Source of the DNA: Shinella lacus
GTDB lineage: Bacteria > Pseudomonadota > Alphaproteobacteria > Rhizobiales > Rhizobiaceae
Direction: 5' to 3'
DNA length: 53,588 bases
Assembly: GCF_010994755.1 (NCBI RefSeq)
Contig: NZ_WHSB02000024.1
Span: forward strand, 1 to 53,588
Shown here: piece by piece, positions 16,595-26,390 of the stretch
Layout of the letters: each line of letters opens with the position of its first letter
Numbering within the stretch: position 1 is the stretch's first letter
Notes under the pieces: generated by a model
What the model saw: only the letters and a program-made list of their open reading frames with translations
Told to the model about the DNA's origin: nothing
Database searches by the model: none
Position numbers and translations under genes: made by a program

Positions 16595-17887
16595 ATGACT
16601 CATATTGTCATTCTCGGCGCAGGCCTCGGTGGAATCATCATGGCCTATGAGATGAAACGCAAGCTCCGGCGTGAAGATCGCCTGACCGTCGTCAATCTCG
16701 GCTCCAGCTATTCCTTCGTTCCTTCCAATCCATGGGTCGCGGTTGGCTGGCGGCAGCCGCAGGACATAACCGTCGATCTCGTTCCCGTTCTGAAGCAGCA
16801 TGGAATCGCACTCAGGCCCGAGGGAGCACGTCGGGTCCAGCCCGCGCAAAACCGCGTCGAACTCAATGACGGCTCCCTTCTCGATTATGACTTCCTGATC
16901 ATTGCTACCGGCCCCGCCCTTGCCTTCGATGAGGTGCCGGGCCTGGGACCCGATGCTCATACCCAATCCATCTGCCAGATCGGCCATGCGACCCAAGCGA
17001 AGACCGCATCCGACGCACTGGTGAAACGGCCCGGTCCCATCGTCGTTGGAGCTGTGCAAGGCGCCTCCTGCTACGGTCCGGCCTACGAGTATGCCTTCAT
17101 CCTCGACACGGCGCTGCGCAATGCGCGGGTGCGGGATCAGGTTCCGATAACCTTCGTCACGCCCGAGCCCTATATCGGCCATCTCGGGCTTGATGGCGTT
17201 GGCGACACCAAGGGGCTGCTCGAAAGCGCCTTGCGCGAACGTCATATCAAGTGGATCACCAATGCCCGGACGACGACGGTCGAGCCTGGCAAGCTGATCG
17301 CCGAAGAGGTCCACGACGATGGCACCGTCAAGGCAACCCACGAACTGCCCTTCGCCTTCTCGATGATGCTGCCGGCCTTCCGCGGTGTGCCGGCGATCGC
17401 TGGTATAGAAGGGCTGACCAATCCGCGCGGTTTCGTCGTCATAGACAAGCACCAGCGCAATCCGGCTTTCCCGAATGTCTTCGGCATCGGGGTCTGCGTT
17501 GCCATTCCGCCGGTCGGCAAGAGCCCGCTCGCGGTCGGCGTGCCGAAGACCGGCTTCATGATCGAATCCATGGTGACAGCGACGGCCGAAAATATTGCCG
17601 CTCTGCTGAAGGGTGAGGAGCCAAGGGCCGTCGCGACCTGGAACGCCGTCTGTCTCGCCGATTTTGGCGATGATGGCATTGCCTTCGTCGCGCAGCCGCA
17701 AATTCCCCCGCGCAACGTGAACTGGGCGTCACGCGGCAAATGGGTCCATGCCGCCAAGATCGGGTTTGAGAAATACTTCCTGCTCAAGGTGCGGCAGGGC
17801 AAGGCCGACACGTTCTACGAAAATCTCGTGCTCAACATGCTGGGCGTCGGGAAGCTGAAGGATATCCGCATCGAAACCGCCGAGTAG
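16595..17887 (+). CDS. sqr: Sulfide:quinone oxidoreductase
   Basis: The 430-residue flavoprotein starts with the FAD-binding IVILGAGLGG. Cysteines at C127 (SICQIGHA), C159 (VGAVQGASCYGPAYEYAF) and C353 (WNAVCLADFG) match in spacing the three catalytic cysteines of SQR (128/160/356 in Acidithiobacillus numbering). The enzyme oxidises sulfide to sulfane sulfur at the inner membrane and passes electrons to quinone. GGAGCG lies 7 bases before ATG 16595. The gene is divergent from a BigR/SqrR-like repressor and is followed by a DUF2892 protein and an RND pump, so it leads a sulfide-response operon. Confidence 0.9.
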   Translation: MTHIVILGAGLGGIIMAYEMKRKLRREDRLTVVNLGSSYSFVPSNPWVAVGWRQPQDITVDLVPVLKQHGIALRPEGARRVQPAQNRVELNDGSLLDYDFLIIATGPALAFDEVPGLGPDAHTQSICQIGHATQAKTASDALVKRPGPIVVGAVQGASCYGPAYEYAFILDTALRNARVRDQVPITFVTPEPYIGHLGLDGVGDTKGLLESALRERHIKWITNARTTTVEPGKLIAEEVHDDGTVKATHELPFAFSMMLPAFRGVPAIAGIEGLTNPRGFVVIDKHQRNPAFPNVFGIGVCVAIPPVGKSPLAVGVPKTGFMIESMVTATAENIAALLKGEEPRAVATWNAVCLADFGDDGIAFVAQPQIPPRNVNWASRGKWVHAAKIGFEKYFLLKVRQGKADTFYENLVLNMLGVGKLKDIRIETAE

Positions 17888-17926
17888 GTCACACCCCTCG
17901 GTTTCAAACACACTGGAGTATTCAAA

Positions 17927-18130
17927 ATGACGATCGATCGCGCCGTATTGATGTTTGCCGGCTGCATGGTCCTGCTGTCCCTCGCGCTCGGCTTCTATGT
18001 CTCACCATGGTGGTATCTGCTGAACGTCTTCGTCGGTTTCAATCTGATCCAATCGTCGCTCACCGGGTTTTGCCCTGCGGCGATCCTGTTCAGGAAGCTC
18101 GGCTGTCCGGCGGGTGTCGCGTTCAAATAG
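17927..18130 (+). CDS. DUF2892 (YgaP-type) small membrane protein
   Basis: This 67-residue protein has two hydrophobic segments (about 8-25 and 28-45) and the motif TGFCPAAILFRKLGCP with two cysteines near the C-terminus, as in the DUF2892 membrane domain that is often fused to or encoded beside rhodanese. GGAG stands 8 bases before the ATG. It lies 39 bp after sqr and is almost certainly in the same operon, so a role in persulfide handling at the membrane is likely. The exact function of the family is not settled. Confidence 0.85.
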   Translation: MTIDRAVLMFAGCMVLLSLALGFYVSPWWYLLNVFVGFNLIQSSLTGFCPAAILFRKLGCPAGVAFK

Positions 18131-18195
18131 CCGTCAGGTTTTCTTTTTAACGACCGTCGCGTGGAACGCCGGTCTTCTTTGGAAGCAATCCCTTC

Positions 18196-19209
18196 ATGTA
18201 TCGTCCGACCCCTTACCCTCGCGCGGCAATGCTCGCCCTGCTCGTGGCTTTTACGAGCCATGGCGCATACGCAGCCGACTTCATCGTGAAAACGACGACT
18301 GTTCCGAACATGAAGGCTGTGTTCGGGCAGGTCGAGAGCCGTATCGTGCTGCCGGCGCGGGTTCGCACCGGCGGCTCGGTGCGCGAACTGCGCGTCAGCC
18401 AGGGGGACGAGGTCAAGGAAGGCGACGCCATCGCTGTCATCGTCGATGACAAGCTCTCGCTCCAACTCGACGCCGCCCAGGCCAAAATCGATGCTCTCAG
18501 TTCCCAACTCGACAATACCAAATTGCAACTCGAGCGGGCGCAGCAATTGAGGGCAAGCGGCGCCGGTACGCAAGCCAGCCTCGATCAGGCCAGAATGCAG
18601 TTCGAGGTGGCGACCAATCAGGTGGTGGCGGCTCGGGCCGACAAGACCGTTATCGAACAAAGCACTCGGGAAGGCACCGTTGTCGCGCCTGCCACAGGCC
18701 GTGTCCTGACCGTGCCGGTGACGCTCGGCTCGGTCGTCCTGCCGGGCGAGGAGATCGCGCGCATTGCTCCCGGCCCCTACTATCTGCGTCTTTCTCTGCC
18801 GGAGCGCCATGCGGCCGATATCGTGCAGGGAGCAAATGTCACAGTCGGCGAGCGCGGCCTGAAACGGTCGCCGGATCAATCCGAAACGAGGCTTCCGGGT
18901 CGGATCGTCAAGGTCTACCCAGAAATCGTCGATGGACGTGTCACCGCCGATGTCGAGGTCGCCGGCATCGGCGATTATTTCGTCAATGAGAGGACCCTCG
19001 TATCGATCCCGGTGGGCAAGCGCTCCGTGCTTGCTGTGCCGCCGGAAGCGGTGCGGACGCTGCATGGGATCGACTACGTACGTGTCGCTGGAATAGGGGG
19101 CGCGATCGATGTGGCTGTCATCATCGGCGAGCGTTTCGAAGATAACGGCCAGCCCCGCATCGAAATCCTCACCGGCCTTCATGACGGCGATCGGATCGTG
19201 CTGCCATGA
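18196..19209 (+). CDS. Periplasmic adaptor (HlyD/RND membrane fusion protein)
   Basis: The 337-residue protein has a signal peptide (hydrophobic about 11-26, cleavage near SHGAYAAD), a split lipoyl domain (GGSVRELRVSQGDEVKEGD and TREGTVVAPATGRVL) flanking a coiled-coil hairpin at about 90-150, and C-terminal beta domains. It links an inner-membrane RND pump to an outer-membrane channel. The stop overlaps the RND gene start (19206-19209, ATGA). No outer-membrane factor gene is nearby. Position after sqr and DUF2892 makes it part of the sulfide-response operon or a closely following unit. Confidence 0.9.
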   Translation: MYRPTPYPRAAMLALLVAFTSHGAYAADFIVKTTTVPNMKAVFGQVESRIVLPARVRTGGSVRELRVSQGDEVKEGDAIAVIVDDKLSLQLDAAQAKIDALSSQLDNTKLQLERAQQLRASGAGTQASLDQARMQFEVATNQVVAARADKTVIEQSTREGTVVAPATGRVLTVPVTLGSVVLPGEEIARIAPGPYYLRLSLPERHAADIVQGANVTVGERGLKRSPDQSETRLPGRIVKVYPEIVDGRVTADVEVAGIGDYFVNERTLVSIPVGKRSVLAVPPEAVRTLHGIDYVRVAGIGGAIDVAVIIGERFEDNGQPRIEILTGLHDGDRIVLP

Positions 19210-22200
19210 CGCCGCCAAGACTTAATCTCGGTCTGGCCGGTGGCTTGACCCGTGCCTTCATCGGCTCGCCGCTAACGCCGCTCTTCTTGCTGGCCGCCTT
19301 CGTCCTGGGGCTGGTTGCACTGGTATCGTTGCCGCGCGAGGAGGAGCCGCAGATCTCGGTGCCGATGGTCGATATCCGCGTACAGGCGAACGGCTTGAAG
19401 ACCGAGGATGCGGTCAAGCTCGTAACCGAACCGCTCGAGACCATCGTCAAAGCGATCGACGGCGTCGAACACGTCTATTCCCAGACCGAGGATGATGGTG
19501 CGCTCGTCACGGCGCGGTTTAAGGTCGGCACCAATGCCGATGCCGCGATCCTGCGGGTGCATGAGAAGGTCCGGGCGAACATGGACCGCATCCCCGTCGG
19601 CATTCCCGATCCGCTGATCGTAGGACGCGGGATCGACGATGTGGCGATCGTCGTCGTTACGCTGCGGCCAACACAGAAGAGCGCCGGGCACTGGACCGCC
19701 AACGGGCTGACAAGGCTGGCGCGCGAGCTGCAGGTCGAGGTCGCCAAGCTGCCTGATATCGGCCTCACCTATATCGCTGGCGAGCAGCCCGAGCAGTTCG
19801 AGGTCGAGCCAGATCCGGAAAAGCTCTCGCTCTATGGCATCACCCTTCAGCAACTCGCCGCCAAGATCGAGGGGGCAAACCGTTCCTTCCGCGTCGGCAC
19901 GGTGCGCGAAGGCGGCCAGCAGCGCGCGATTGTTGCCGGGCAGACGCTGCAGGAGCTCTCCGAAATTGGCAACATCCTTCTCACCGCGCGCGACGGCAGG
20001 CCCGTCTATGTGCGCGATGTCGCAAAAACGGTCCTTGCCACCTCGCCGGCGGAGGCCCGTGTCACCGATGTCCGTTCGACAGCAGATGGGCTGCAAAGGG
20101 TTCCGGCGGTTTCTCTTGCGATCGCCAAGAGGCCAGGCACCAATGCCGTGGTCATTGCCGATGATATCGTAAGGCGTCTGGAGCAGACCCGCGGCCAGAT
20201 CTTTCCGAAGGATGTCGAGATGACGGTCACGCGCGATTACGGCGAGACCGCCAACGAGAAGGCGAACGAGCTCCTGTTCCATCTTGGGCTCGCAACCGTC
20301 TCGATCGTCTTCCTGGTCGCCATTGCCATCGGCTTGCGCGAGGCGATGGTGGTCGCGGTCGTCATTCCGATCACCATCCTGCTCACGCTCTTCGCGTCCT
20401 GGCTCATGGGCTATACGCTGAACCGTGTCAGCCTGTTCGCCCTGATCTTTTCGATCGGCATCCTGGTCGACGACGCCATCGTCGTCATCGAGAACATCGC
20501 CCGCCACTGGGCCATGCAGGACGGCCGATCGCGCAGCGCGGCCGCTGTCGACGCCGTTGCCGAGGTCGGCAACCCGACCATCGTCGCCACGCTGACCGTC
20601 GTGGCTGCGCTCCTTCCGATGTTGTTCGTGTCGGGGATGATGGGACCCTATATGAGCCCGATCCCGGCGAACGCCTCGGCAGCGATGCTGTTCTCTTTCT
20701 TCGTCGCGGTGATCCTTACGCCCTGGCTGATGATGAAGCTCGGCCGGAAGGAGGCAGTGCGCGGACACGCTCATGCCGCGGCCGATGGAGGGCGTCTCGG
20801 CAGAATTTACGCGATGGTCGCGCGGCCTGTCCTGCGGAGCCGCGCCCGGGCCTGGGCGTTCCTGCTGGTCGTCGGCATGGCCACGATCGCGTCGCTTGGC
20901 CTTCTCTACACCAAGCACGTCACCGTCAAGCTGCTGCCCTTCGACAACAAGACCAACCTTCAAGTGATCGTCGACCTGCCCAAGGGCTCTTCGGTCGAGG
21001 ATACGGACCGGACATTGCAGCAAATGGTGGAGCGGCTGGGCGACATGCCGGAGATCGTATCCTTCCAGACCTATGCCGGAACAGCGTCACCTTTCGACTT
21101 CAATGGATTGGTGCGGCACTATTATCTGCGCGCCGAACCGCAGCAGGGCGATATCGTCGTCAACCTTCTGCCCAAAGGCTCGCGCGGCCGCGCGAGCCAT
21201 GCGATCGCCCTTGATATTCGCAAGCGCCTCGAGGGCCTTGCGCTGCCGCAGGGAACAGTGGCGAAAGTGGTGGAACCGCCGCCTGGCCCGCCTGTGCTGG
21301 GGACGCTGCTGGCTGAGATATACGGACCGGACGCCGAGACGCGCCGTGCCGTCGCCGGAAAGGTTCGCGAGGCCTTCAAGAGCGTGCCCTTCATCGTCGA
21401 CGTCGACGACAGCTACCACAATCAGCCGCAGCGTATGCGTGTCGCGATCGACCAGGACAATCTCGATTATTATCGGGTCGAGCAGTCCGACGTCTATGAC
21501 ACGTTGCGTTATCTCTATGGCGGCACCACGGTCGGCTATTCGCATCGCGGCGGCGGCCGTCAGCCGATCCCGATCCGCATCGCCCTGCCGAAGGGTGAGA
21601 AGGTGATCGACGAACGCGCGCTCACCACGCCGGTCCCGGCCAACGCGCTGCCGGCGGGCCTTGGTGTCGTCGAACTCGGCGACGTCGTGTCGGTCTCCGA
21701 GCAGCCGGCATCGTATCCTGTCTTCCGGCACAATGGCCGGGCGGCGGAGATGGTCATGCCAGAGCTTGCCGGCGCTTACGAAGCGCCGATCTACGGCATG
21801 CTCGCCGTGAACGATGCGATTTCCAAGGCGGATTGGGGCAATGTTCCGAAGCCGGTGATCGCGCTCCACGGTCAGCCCGATGACGAAACCCGCCCGATCC
21901 TGCTCTGGGATGGCGAGTGGGAGGTGACTTGGGTTACTTTCCGCGACATGGGCGCGGCGTTCATGGTGGCGATCCTCGGCATCTATATCCTTGTGGTCGC
22001 GCAGTTCGGCTCGTTCAAGCTTCCGCTGGTCATCCTGACGCCGATCCCGCTCACCTTCATCGGCATCATGCTCGGGCATTGGCTGTTCGCGGCGCCGTTC
22101 ACGGCAACCTCGATGATCGGGTTCATCGCGCTTGCCGGCATCATCGTGCGCAATTCGATCCTGCTGGTGGATTTCATCCGCCATTCCGGGGGGCAGGGCA

Positions 22201-22406
22201 GGCCAATGGTCGATGTACTGCTTGAGGCCGGCTCCGTCCGCTTCAAGCCGATCCTGCTGACCGCGCTCGCCGCGATGATCGGCGCGGGCGTGATCCTGAC
22301 CGACCCGATTTTCCAGGGGCTCGCCATCGCGCTGCTGTTCGGTCTCGTCTCCTCGACGCTTCTCACGGTGCTCGTCATTCCGGCGATCTATGTGGCGCTG
22401 AAATGA
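19206..22406 (+). CDS. RND efflux transporter, inner-membrane permease
   Basis: The 1066-residue protein has the full RND plan: TM1 near residues 16-38, a large periplasmic loop, TM2-6 (about 345-500) with the proton-relay pair in SIGILVDDAIVVIENIARH, a second periplasmic loop, and TM8-12 ending in TVLVIPAIYVALK. Twelve membrane segments are expected. It is coupled to its adaptor gene (4-base overlap). The sequence is closest by eye to the AcrB/HAE-like pumps and not to the heavy-metal CusA group. Its substrate is unknown; the context of sulfide oxidation suggests export of toxic sulfur compounds or thiol adducts, which is inference. Confidence 0.92.
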   Translation: MTPPRLNLGLAGGLTRAFIGSPLTPLFLLAAFVLGLVALVSLPREEEPQISVPMVDIRVQANGLKTEDAVKLVTEPLETIVKAIDGVEHVYSQTEDDGALVTARFKVGTNADAAILRVHEKVRANMDRIPVGIPDPLIVGRGIDDVAIVVVTLRPTQKSAGHWTANGLTRLARELQVEVAKLPDIGLTYIAGEQPEQFEVEPDPEKLSLYGITLQQLAAKIEGANRSFRVGTVREGGQQRAIVAGQTLQELSEIGNILLTARDGRPVYVRDVAKTVLATSPAEARVTDVRSTADGLQRVPAVSLAIAKRPGTNAVVIADDIVRRLEQTRGQIFPKDVEMTVTRDYGETANEKANELLFHLGLATVSIVFLVAIAIGLREAMVVAVVIPITILLTLFASWLMGYTLNRVSLFALIFSIGILVDDAIVVIENIARHWAMQDGRSRSAAAVDAVAEVGNPTIVATLTVVAALLPMLFVSGMMGPYMSPIPANASAAMLFSFFVAVILTPWLMMKLGRKEAVRGHAHAAADGGRLGRIYAMVARPVLRSRARAWAFLLVVGMATIASLGLLYTKHVTVKLLPFDNKTNLQVIVDLPKGSSVEDTDRTLQQMVERLGDMPEIVSFQTYAGTASPFDFNGLVRHYYLRAEPQQGDIVVNLLPKGSRGRASHAIALDIRKRLEGLALPQGTVAKVVEPPPGPPVLGTLLAEIYGPDAETRRAVAGKVREAFKSVPFIVDVDDSYHNQPQRMRVAIDQDNLDYYRVEQSDVYDTLRYLYGGTTVGYSHRGGGRQPIPIRIALPKGEKVIDERALTTPVPANALPAGLGVVELGDVVSVSEQPASYPVFRHNGRAAEMVMPELAGAYEAPIYGMLAVNDAISKADWGNVPKPVIALHGQPDDETRPILLWDGEWEVTWVTFRDMGAAFMVAILGIYILVVAQFGSFKLPLVILTPIPLTFIGIMLGHWLFAAPFTATSMIGFIALAGIIVRNSILLVDFIRHSGGQGRPMVDVLLEAGSVRFKPILLTALAAMIGAGVILTDPIFQGLAIALLFGLVSSTLLTVLVIPAIYVALK

Positions 22407-22446
22407 TCGGCGCTTGCATAGCCTCTTGAAAAATGGTCTAAATTGT

Positions 22447-22470
22447 AAGATAGTAATTAATTACTATCTT
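22447..22470. promoter_or_regulatory. Perfect 24-bp palindrome, probable TetR operator
   Basis: AAGATAGTAATT is followed directly by its exact reverse complement (AATTACTATCTT). The centre is 26 bp before the tetR start at 22485, in the 78-bp gap after the RND gene. It is the expected location for the autoregulatory operator of the TetR-family gene. Confidence 0.75.
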
Positions 22471-22484
22471 TGGGGTAACCGCTG

Positions 22485-23090
22485 ATGCCGCGCTCGACCA
22501 ACCTCTCAGCTCCGGAACGACGCAGGGTGACCGTCGAGACCGTCATCGATCTGGCGGCCGAACAAAACCCTGCGGACATTACGACCGGAGCGATCGCGCA
22601 GCGCATGGGTGTGACACAAGGCGCCTTGTTCAGGCACTTCCCATCGAAGGACGCCATTCTTCAGGCGGTTATGGAGTGGGTAGCGGAGCGCCTTCTGGCG
22701 CGCATCGACAAGGCCACGTCCGCGACGTCCTCTCCGATTGACGCACTGGAAGCGGCATTCTTCGCGCATATCGAGTTCATCATGGAACATCCCGGTGTGC
22801 CCAGGATGCTGTTCGGCGAACTGCAGCGCGCGGAGCAGACCCTTGCCAAGCGAATGGCGCATACTTTGATCCAACGCTACGGCGAGCGTCTCGGGCGGCT
22901 CATCGCGGACGGCAAGGAGCAGGGTGAATTCGCCGACACGCTGGATGACAAGGCCGCCGTAGCGCTCTTCATCGGGGCGATCCAGGGTCTTGTCATGCAA
23001 TCCCTGCTAGTTGGCGATGTTGCGCAGATACGTGCAATCGCCCCAGGTGTTTTTGCGTTGTATCGGCGCGCTGTCGAGGTGCCGAGATGA
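22485..23090 (+). CDS. TetR-family transcriptional regulator
   Basis: The 201-residue protein has a TetR helix-turn-helix in its N-terminus (ITTGAIAQRMGVTQGALFRHF, about 32-52), followed by KDAILQAVMEWV. The helical C-terminal ligand domain (about 70-195) has a C-terminal region like those of the AcrR-type regulators. A perfect palindrome 15 bp upstream of its start is its probable operator. The HlyD-FtsX-ABC efflux operon begins 118 bp downstream with no palindrome of its own, so the regulator and pump may be one transcript. The inducer is unknown. Confidence 0.9.
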   Translation: MPRSTNLSAPERRRVTVETVIDLAAEQNPADITTGAIAQRMGVTQGALFRHFPSKDAILQAVMEWVAERLLARIDKATSATSSPIDALEAAFFAHIEFIMEHPGVPRMLFGELQRAEQTLAKRMAHTLIQRYGERLGRLIADGKEQGEFADTLDDKAAVALFIGAIQGLVMQSLLVGDVAQIRAIAPGVFALYRRAVEVPR

Positions 23091-23208
23091 TCGATCGGCA
23101 TTCCTCGGCGACGAAATCTCCCGTTCGCTCGATCAAGACGACGTCAGCGAGGCGCGTCACCCCCATCGCAGATCATTCAATGACGCAGATTTGCCTGGAG
23201 GCAGGTCG

Positions 23209-24402
23209 ATGAAACTGCCTTCAATGCAGCGCCGCACACTGTTGCTCATTGGCGTTGGAGCTGTGACCGCGGCCTTGTTTGGCTATGTGGTCCTGCGCTC
23301 CGGCCCTCTCGCGCCGGTGTCCGTTACGACTGCCGTCGTCGAGGCCCGTTCGATTTCACCGGCGTTGTTCGGCATTGGCACTGTCGAAGCGCGTTTCTCC
23401 TACAAGATCGGCCCCACCAGCGCGGGACGTATCGGCAGGATTCTTGTTGATGTGGGTGATCAGGTTCGATCCGGCCAGACCCTGGCCGAAATGGACCCGG
23501 TAGACCTTGATGCCCGCATCGCGGCACTTGAAGCGGCGATCGGCCGAGCGGAAGCGTCGATCAAAGTCGCCGAAGCGCAGGTGGTCGATACCAGGACGCG
23601 CAAGGATTACGCACTTGCTCAGGCGAAGCGGTATGAAGAACTCTGGAAGACCCGCGCCGTGAGTGAGGTCGCAGTCGAAACGAAGCGGCAAGAGAGCGAG
23701 GTGGCGCAGGCCGCTCTCTCGGCCGCTCAGTCCAATCTTCTCGCTTCGCAGCAGGATCTCCATCGTAACCGCGCCGACCGTGACGGTCTGGTCAAGCAGC
23801 GGGAGAACCTGGTTCTGCTTGCGCCGGTAGACGGTGTCGTTTCCGCAAGAAAAGCAGAACCGGGAACGACCGTGGTCGCAGGCCAATCGGTCGTGGAAAT
23901 GATTGATCCAAAAAATCTCTGGATCAATGCCAGGTTCGATCAGATTGCCGCCACGGGCTTGCGGCAGGATTTGCCCGCCACGATCGCGCTGCGCTCACGC
24001 GCCGGCGAGGGATTACCGGGAAGCGTTGCGCGGGTGGAAGTCCTTGCGGATGCGGTGACGGAAGAAAATCTTGCAAAGGTGAACTTCGACACGCTTCCCG
24101 TGCCGCTGCCCTCAATTGGCGAGTTGGCCGAAGTATCGGTCGCCCTGCCCGAGATCGCCGCCTCGCCGACCATTCCGAATGCCGCGGTCCAGAACCTCGG
24201 CGGCAAGTTGGGTGTCTGGAAGATCGAAGGTGGGAAGATCCGGTTTACGGTTGTCCAACTGGGGGCTGCCGACCTGGAAGGAACCGTGCAGATCACGAAG
24301 GGTCTGAAAATTGGCGACGAGATTGTCGTCTACAGCGCCTCGAAATTGCTCAGCACGAGCCGCATTCGTGTCGCTGACAATCCGGCGGAGCTCCTCAAAT
24401 GA
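23209..24402 (+). CDS. HlyD-family periplasmic adaptor of an ABC efflux system
   Basis: The 397-residue protein starts at ATG 23209 (after CTGGAGGCAGG) with a membrane anchor at about 10-30. It has a split biotinyl/lipoyl domain (TSAGRIGRILVDVGDQVRSG and LVLLAPVDGVVSARKAEPGT) around a coiled-coil at about 100-190, and a C-terminal beta-barrel. Its stop overlaps the permease start (24399-24402). Adaptor, FtsX-type permease and ATPase form a MacAB-like tripartite exporter. Confidence 0.88.
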   Translation: MKLPSMQRRTLLLIGVGAVTAALFGYVVLRSGPLAPVSVTTAVVEARSISPALFGIGTVEARFSYKIGPTSAGRIGRILVDVGDQVRSGQTLAEMDPVDLDARIAALEAAIGRAEASIKVAEAQVVDTRTRKDYALAQAKRYEELWKTRAVSEVAVETKRQESEVAQAALSAAQSNLLASQQDLHRNRADRDGLVKQRENLVLLAPVDGVVSARKAEPGTTVVAGQSVVEMIDPKNLWINARFDQIAATGLRQDLPATIALRSRAGEGLPGSVARVEVLADAVTEENLAKVNFDTLPVPLPSIGELAEVSVALPEIAASPTIPNAAVQNLGGKLGVWKIEGGKIRFTVVQLGAADLEGTVQITKGLKIGDEIVVYSASKLLSTSRIRVADNPAELLK

Positions 24403-25601
24403 TCAGTCTTGCCGGACGCGACATTTTGCATTCCTGGGGGAAGTTTGTCTTCACGGGTGTCGGTCTGGGTCTGCTGATCGGTGTGACCTTCACCATGGCA
24501 GGCGTCTATCGGGGGATGGTCGATGACGGCAAGGTGCTGCTCGACAATAGTGGCGCCGATATGTGGGTTGTCCAGCAGAACACGCTCGGTCCATACGCCG
24601 AGTCCTCGAGCATCAACGATGACATTTACCGCATGATCCTGGCGATCCCCGGTGTCGAGCGAGCCGCCAACGTGACTTATCTTACAATGCAGGTCCGCAA
24701 AGGAACCTCCGACGTGCGATCCATGGTGGTGGGCGTTGCGCCAGGGGACATGGCGACACCTGGCCGACCGCCCTTCCTTGTCGCCGGGCGGCACATCACG
24801 CGCAGCCACTACGAGGCGGTTGCCGATGTCGCCACTGGTTTTTCTCTGGGAGACAGGATCGTTGTCCGAAGGAACCATTTTACCGTTGTGGGTTTGACGC
24901 GACGGACGGTGTCGTCGGGCGGCGACCCGATGGTCTTCATCCCGCTGAAGGACGCGCAGGAAGCGCAATTCCTCAAGGACAACGACTCCATTGTCCGTCA
25001 GCGCCGGCGCACTAGCGAGAATCCCGAGTTCAATCGGCCGGGCGTTCCCGGCTTGCTGGACGCCATCATCGCCTCGCAAAACAGCAACCCTTATGTAAAC
25101 GCCGTTCTGGTGCGCACCAAACCGGGATACGACCAGGACCGGATCGCGACAGACATCGCGAGGTGGAAGCGACTGACGGTCTACACCCGCCCGCAGATGG
25201 AGGAGATTCTGGTCGGTAAGCTGATCGCCACCTCGGCCAAGCAGATCGGCATGTTCCTCGCGATCCTGGCCGTTGTCAGCGCAGCGATCGTCGCCTTCAT
25301 CATCTACACACTGACAATGGACAAGATACGCGAGATCGCTGTGCTGAAGCTGATCGGTACCCGCAATCGCACGATCGCATCCATGATCCTGCAGCAGGCA
25401 ATCGTGCTCGGGCTGATCGGCTTCGTCGTTGGCAAGATCACGGCGACCTTTGCAGCGCCGTTGTTTCCGAAATTCGTCCTTCTTCTTTCCGCCGATACGA
25501 TCATCGGCGTTATCGTTGTCATCGCCATATGCGCGCTCGCCAGCATCGTCGCGATCCGGATGGCGTTGAAGGTCGACCCCGCCGAGGCGATCGGTGGCTG
25601 A
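24399..25601 (+). CDS. FtsX/MacB-type ABC transporter permease
   Basis: The 400-residue protein has an N-terminal membrane helix (about 20-40), a large extracytoplasmic domain (about 50-270) and three C-terminal membrane helices (about 275-300, 325-350, 365-390), the plan of the FtsX/MacB/LolC group. These permeases work by mechanotransmission, not by a channel. It starts with ATGA overlap from the adaptor gene and its end overlaps the ATPase gene by 8 bases (25594-25601). Substrate not readable. Confidence 0.88.
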   Translation: MISLAGRDILHSWGKFVFTGVGLGLLIGVTFTMAGVYRGMVDDGKVLLDNSGADMWVVQQNTLGPYAESSSINDDIYRMILAIPGVERAANVTYLTMQVRKGTSDVRSMVVGVAPGDMATPGRPPFLVAGRHITRSHYEAVADVATGFSLGDRIVVRRNHFTVVGLTRRTVSSGGDPMVFIPLKDAQEAQFLKDNDSIVRQRRRTSENPEFNRPGVPGLLDAIIASQNSNPYVNAVLVRTKPGYDQDRIATDIARWKRLTVYTRPQMEEILVGKLIATSAKQIGMFLAILAVVSAAIVAFIIYTLTMDKIREIAVLKLIGTRNRTIASMILQQAIVLGLIGFVVGKITATFAAPLFPKFVLLLSADTIIGVIVVIAICALASIVAIRMALKVDPAEAIGG

Positions 25602-26319
25602 GATGGGCGGCGGGATACTGATCGAGAAAATCCGCAAGCGATATGGCAGCGGCTCCACCGCCGTCGATGCCCTCAAAGACGTCAATATGCGGGTCGCGCC
25701 CGGCGAGGTCGTCGGTTTGATTGGACCGTCGGGTTCTGGGAAGAGTACCTTACTCAAAGCTCTGGGGGCGGTCATCGACCCGAGCGGTGGGCGGATGACC
25801 CTTGGTGACGAGCTGATCTATGACGATGGATGGAAGATCCGCGATCTGCGTGCGTTGAGGCGCGACAAGATCGGTTTTGTCTTCCAGGCGCCTTACCTCA
25901 TTCCCTTTTTGGACGTGACCGACAATGTCGCCCTGCTTCCCATGCTTGCCGGCATCCCAAATCATGAATCACGCCAACGCGCGCGAGAGCTTCTAAAAGC
26001 ACTCGATGTCGAGCACCGAGCCGATGCGATGCCATCGCAGCTCTCCGGCGGCGAGCAACAGCGCGTTGCCATCGCGCGCGGATTGGTCAACCGGCCGCCT
26101 GTCATTCTTGCCGACGAGCCGACCGCCCCGCTCGACAGTGTGCGCGCGTTGACCGTGATCCGGATCCTCAACGACATGGCCGTGAAATTCGGAACGGCGA
26201 TCATCGTCGTCACGCACGACGAAAAGATCATCCCCACCTTCAGGCGCATCTACCACATCCGCGACGGGGTCACCCACGAAGAAGCAGGCGAAGGGCGCGG
26301 CTTCGAAACGGGCCCGTGA
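25594..26319 (+). CDS. ABC transporter ATP-binding protein (MacB/LolD type)
   Basis: The 241-residue ATPase has Walker [15 protein letters not shown] (about 44-57), Q-loop GFVFQAPYL, signature [15 protein letters not shown] (about 148-162), Walker [14 protein letters not shown] and switch histidine VVTHDEKI. The aspartate-rich DEPTAPLDS replaces the more usual DEPTSALDS. The start is either GTG 25594, overlapping the permease stop, or ATG 25603. It powers the upstream FtsX-type permease. Confidence 0.92.
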   Translation: MAEMGGGILIEKIRKRYGSGSTAVDALKDVNMRVAPGEVVGLIGPSGSGKSTLLKALGAVIDPSGGRMTLGDELIYDDGWKIRDLRALRRDKIGFVFQAPYLIPFLDVTDNVALLPMLAGIPNHESRQRARELLKALDVEHRADAMPSQLSGGEQQRVAIARGLVNRPPVILADEPTAPLDSVRALTVIRILNDMAVKFGTAIIVVTHDEKIIPTFRRIYHIRDGVTHEEAGEGRGFETGP

Positions 26320-26390
26320 GAACGATTATCTTTCCGCTGCAACGATGGCGGTGTTTGCTGACCGGAAGCTGACGGCAATTTCTGCCGATC

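Noticed and set aside
16163..17701. 512-codon frame reading through the BigR-like gene and antisense sqr
   Set aside because: Only the last 102 codons resemble a protein family; the rest is antisense to sulfide:quinone oxidoreductase.
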